A DNA stretch of 26,823 nucleotides from Streptomyces katrae. GTDB taxonomy: Bacteria > Actinomycetota > Actinomycetes > Streptomycetales > Streptomycetaceae. Below, in pieces: positions 26,699 to 26,823 of this stretch. Within the stretch, counting starts at the first letter, position 1; each line of letters opens with the position of its first letter. The stretch covers positions 1-26,823 of the forward strand of contig NZ_JZWV01000109.1 of NCBI RefSeq assembly GCF_000966975.1, read 5' to 3'. Below the pieces are notes generated by a model that saw only the letters and a program-made list of their open reading frames with translations, was not told the origin of the DNA and made no database searches. The position numbers and the translations under genes are program-made.

Positions 26699-26823
26699 GG
26701 CAGTGAGGACAGCGGGAGTTCCTGACTCACCCCGCGGATCGCTCCGCGGGGCTCACAGTGGCGGGACCGCGCCGGAATCGCACCGGGCTTCCTCCCATGT
26801 CGCCGTCCTCGGCGGTGACGGGC
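26699..26823 (-). promoter_or_regulatory. Cobalamin (B12) riboswitch upstream of cobN, 5' end cut by window
   Basis: Read on the - strand, the leader contains the conserved B12 elements: GGAAGCCCGGTGCGATTCCGG, then GTCCCGCCACTGTGA (centred on 26754-26768), a GC-rich hairpin (CCCCGCGG/CCGCGGGG, 26729-26752) and GAGTCAGGAACTC (26716-26728). The aptamer is followed within about 40 bases by the cobN ribosome binding site, which fits translational control by occlusion. Only the 3' boundary is approximate; the first part of the aptamer lies outside the window. Confidence 0.9.

Noticed and set aside
24122..26725. An 867-codon open frame on the + strand opposite cobN
   Set aside because: It is a low-complexity Gly/Val/Arg/Asp-rich shadow of cobN and covers the riboswitch antisense; no recognisable domain.

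Overview
The window is a Streptomyces (or close relative) chromosome segment. Base composition is very high in G+C with strongly G/C-biased third codon positions. Several genes are typical of the genus: a two-domain germacradienol/geosmin synthase, an Eis-type acetyltransferase, an aerobic-type CobN behind a cobalamin riboswitch, and large secreted RHS and lectin proteins. No tRNA, rRNA, CRISPR array or insertion sequence was seen.

Layout. (1) Positions 1-4702 hold a purine-catabolism set on the + strand: the C-terminal part of a xanthine dehydrogenase molybdenum subunit cut by the window edge, an AzgA/PbuG-like purine permease, and an XdhC-family molybdenum-cofactor chaperone. Each is followed by a strong hairpin. 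Together they suit purine base uptake, hydroxylation and maturation of the hydroxylase. (2) 4877-7627 holds a secreted beta-propeller protein behind a perfect 14-bp palindrome, a gene fragment resembling the tail of a septum-formation-type domain, and an Eis-family N-acetyltransferase. (3) 7685-9932 on the - strand is a germacradienol/geosmin synthase broken by a 25-bp tandem duplication. The germacradienol-forming N-terminal domain is intact, while the geosmin-forming C-terminal domain is out of frame. (4) 10109-22428 is the accessory core. A secreted 1442-residue protein (DNRLRE-like, FG-GAP-like, LamG and ricin-B segments) diverges from a 2430-residue secreted RHS polymorphic toxin. The RHS protein ends in an intein-like HINT domain and a 129-residue C-terminal domain that closely resembles the catalytic part of cholera toxin/heat-labile enterotoxin A1. 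A small overlapping-style gene directly behind it is the candidate immunity gene. (5) 22525-22818 on the - strand is a decayed hemerythrin-like gene. (6) 23039-26823 on the - strand is cobN, with its cobalamin riboswitch running off the window edge.

The most interesting system is the RHS-HINT-ADP-ribosyltransferase with its unrecognised downstream partner. The modelled mode of action is Sec export, encapsulation or display by the RHS shell, self-cleavage by HINT at Asn2300/Cys2301, and release of an arginine-type ADP-ribosyltransferase. The producer would be protected by the 144-residue downstream protein. The motif evidence is read directly from the sequence; target, delivery and immunity are inference.
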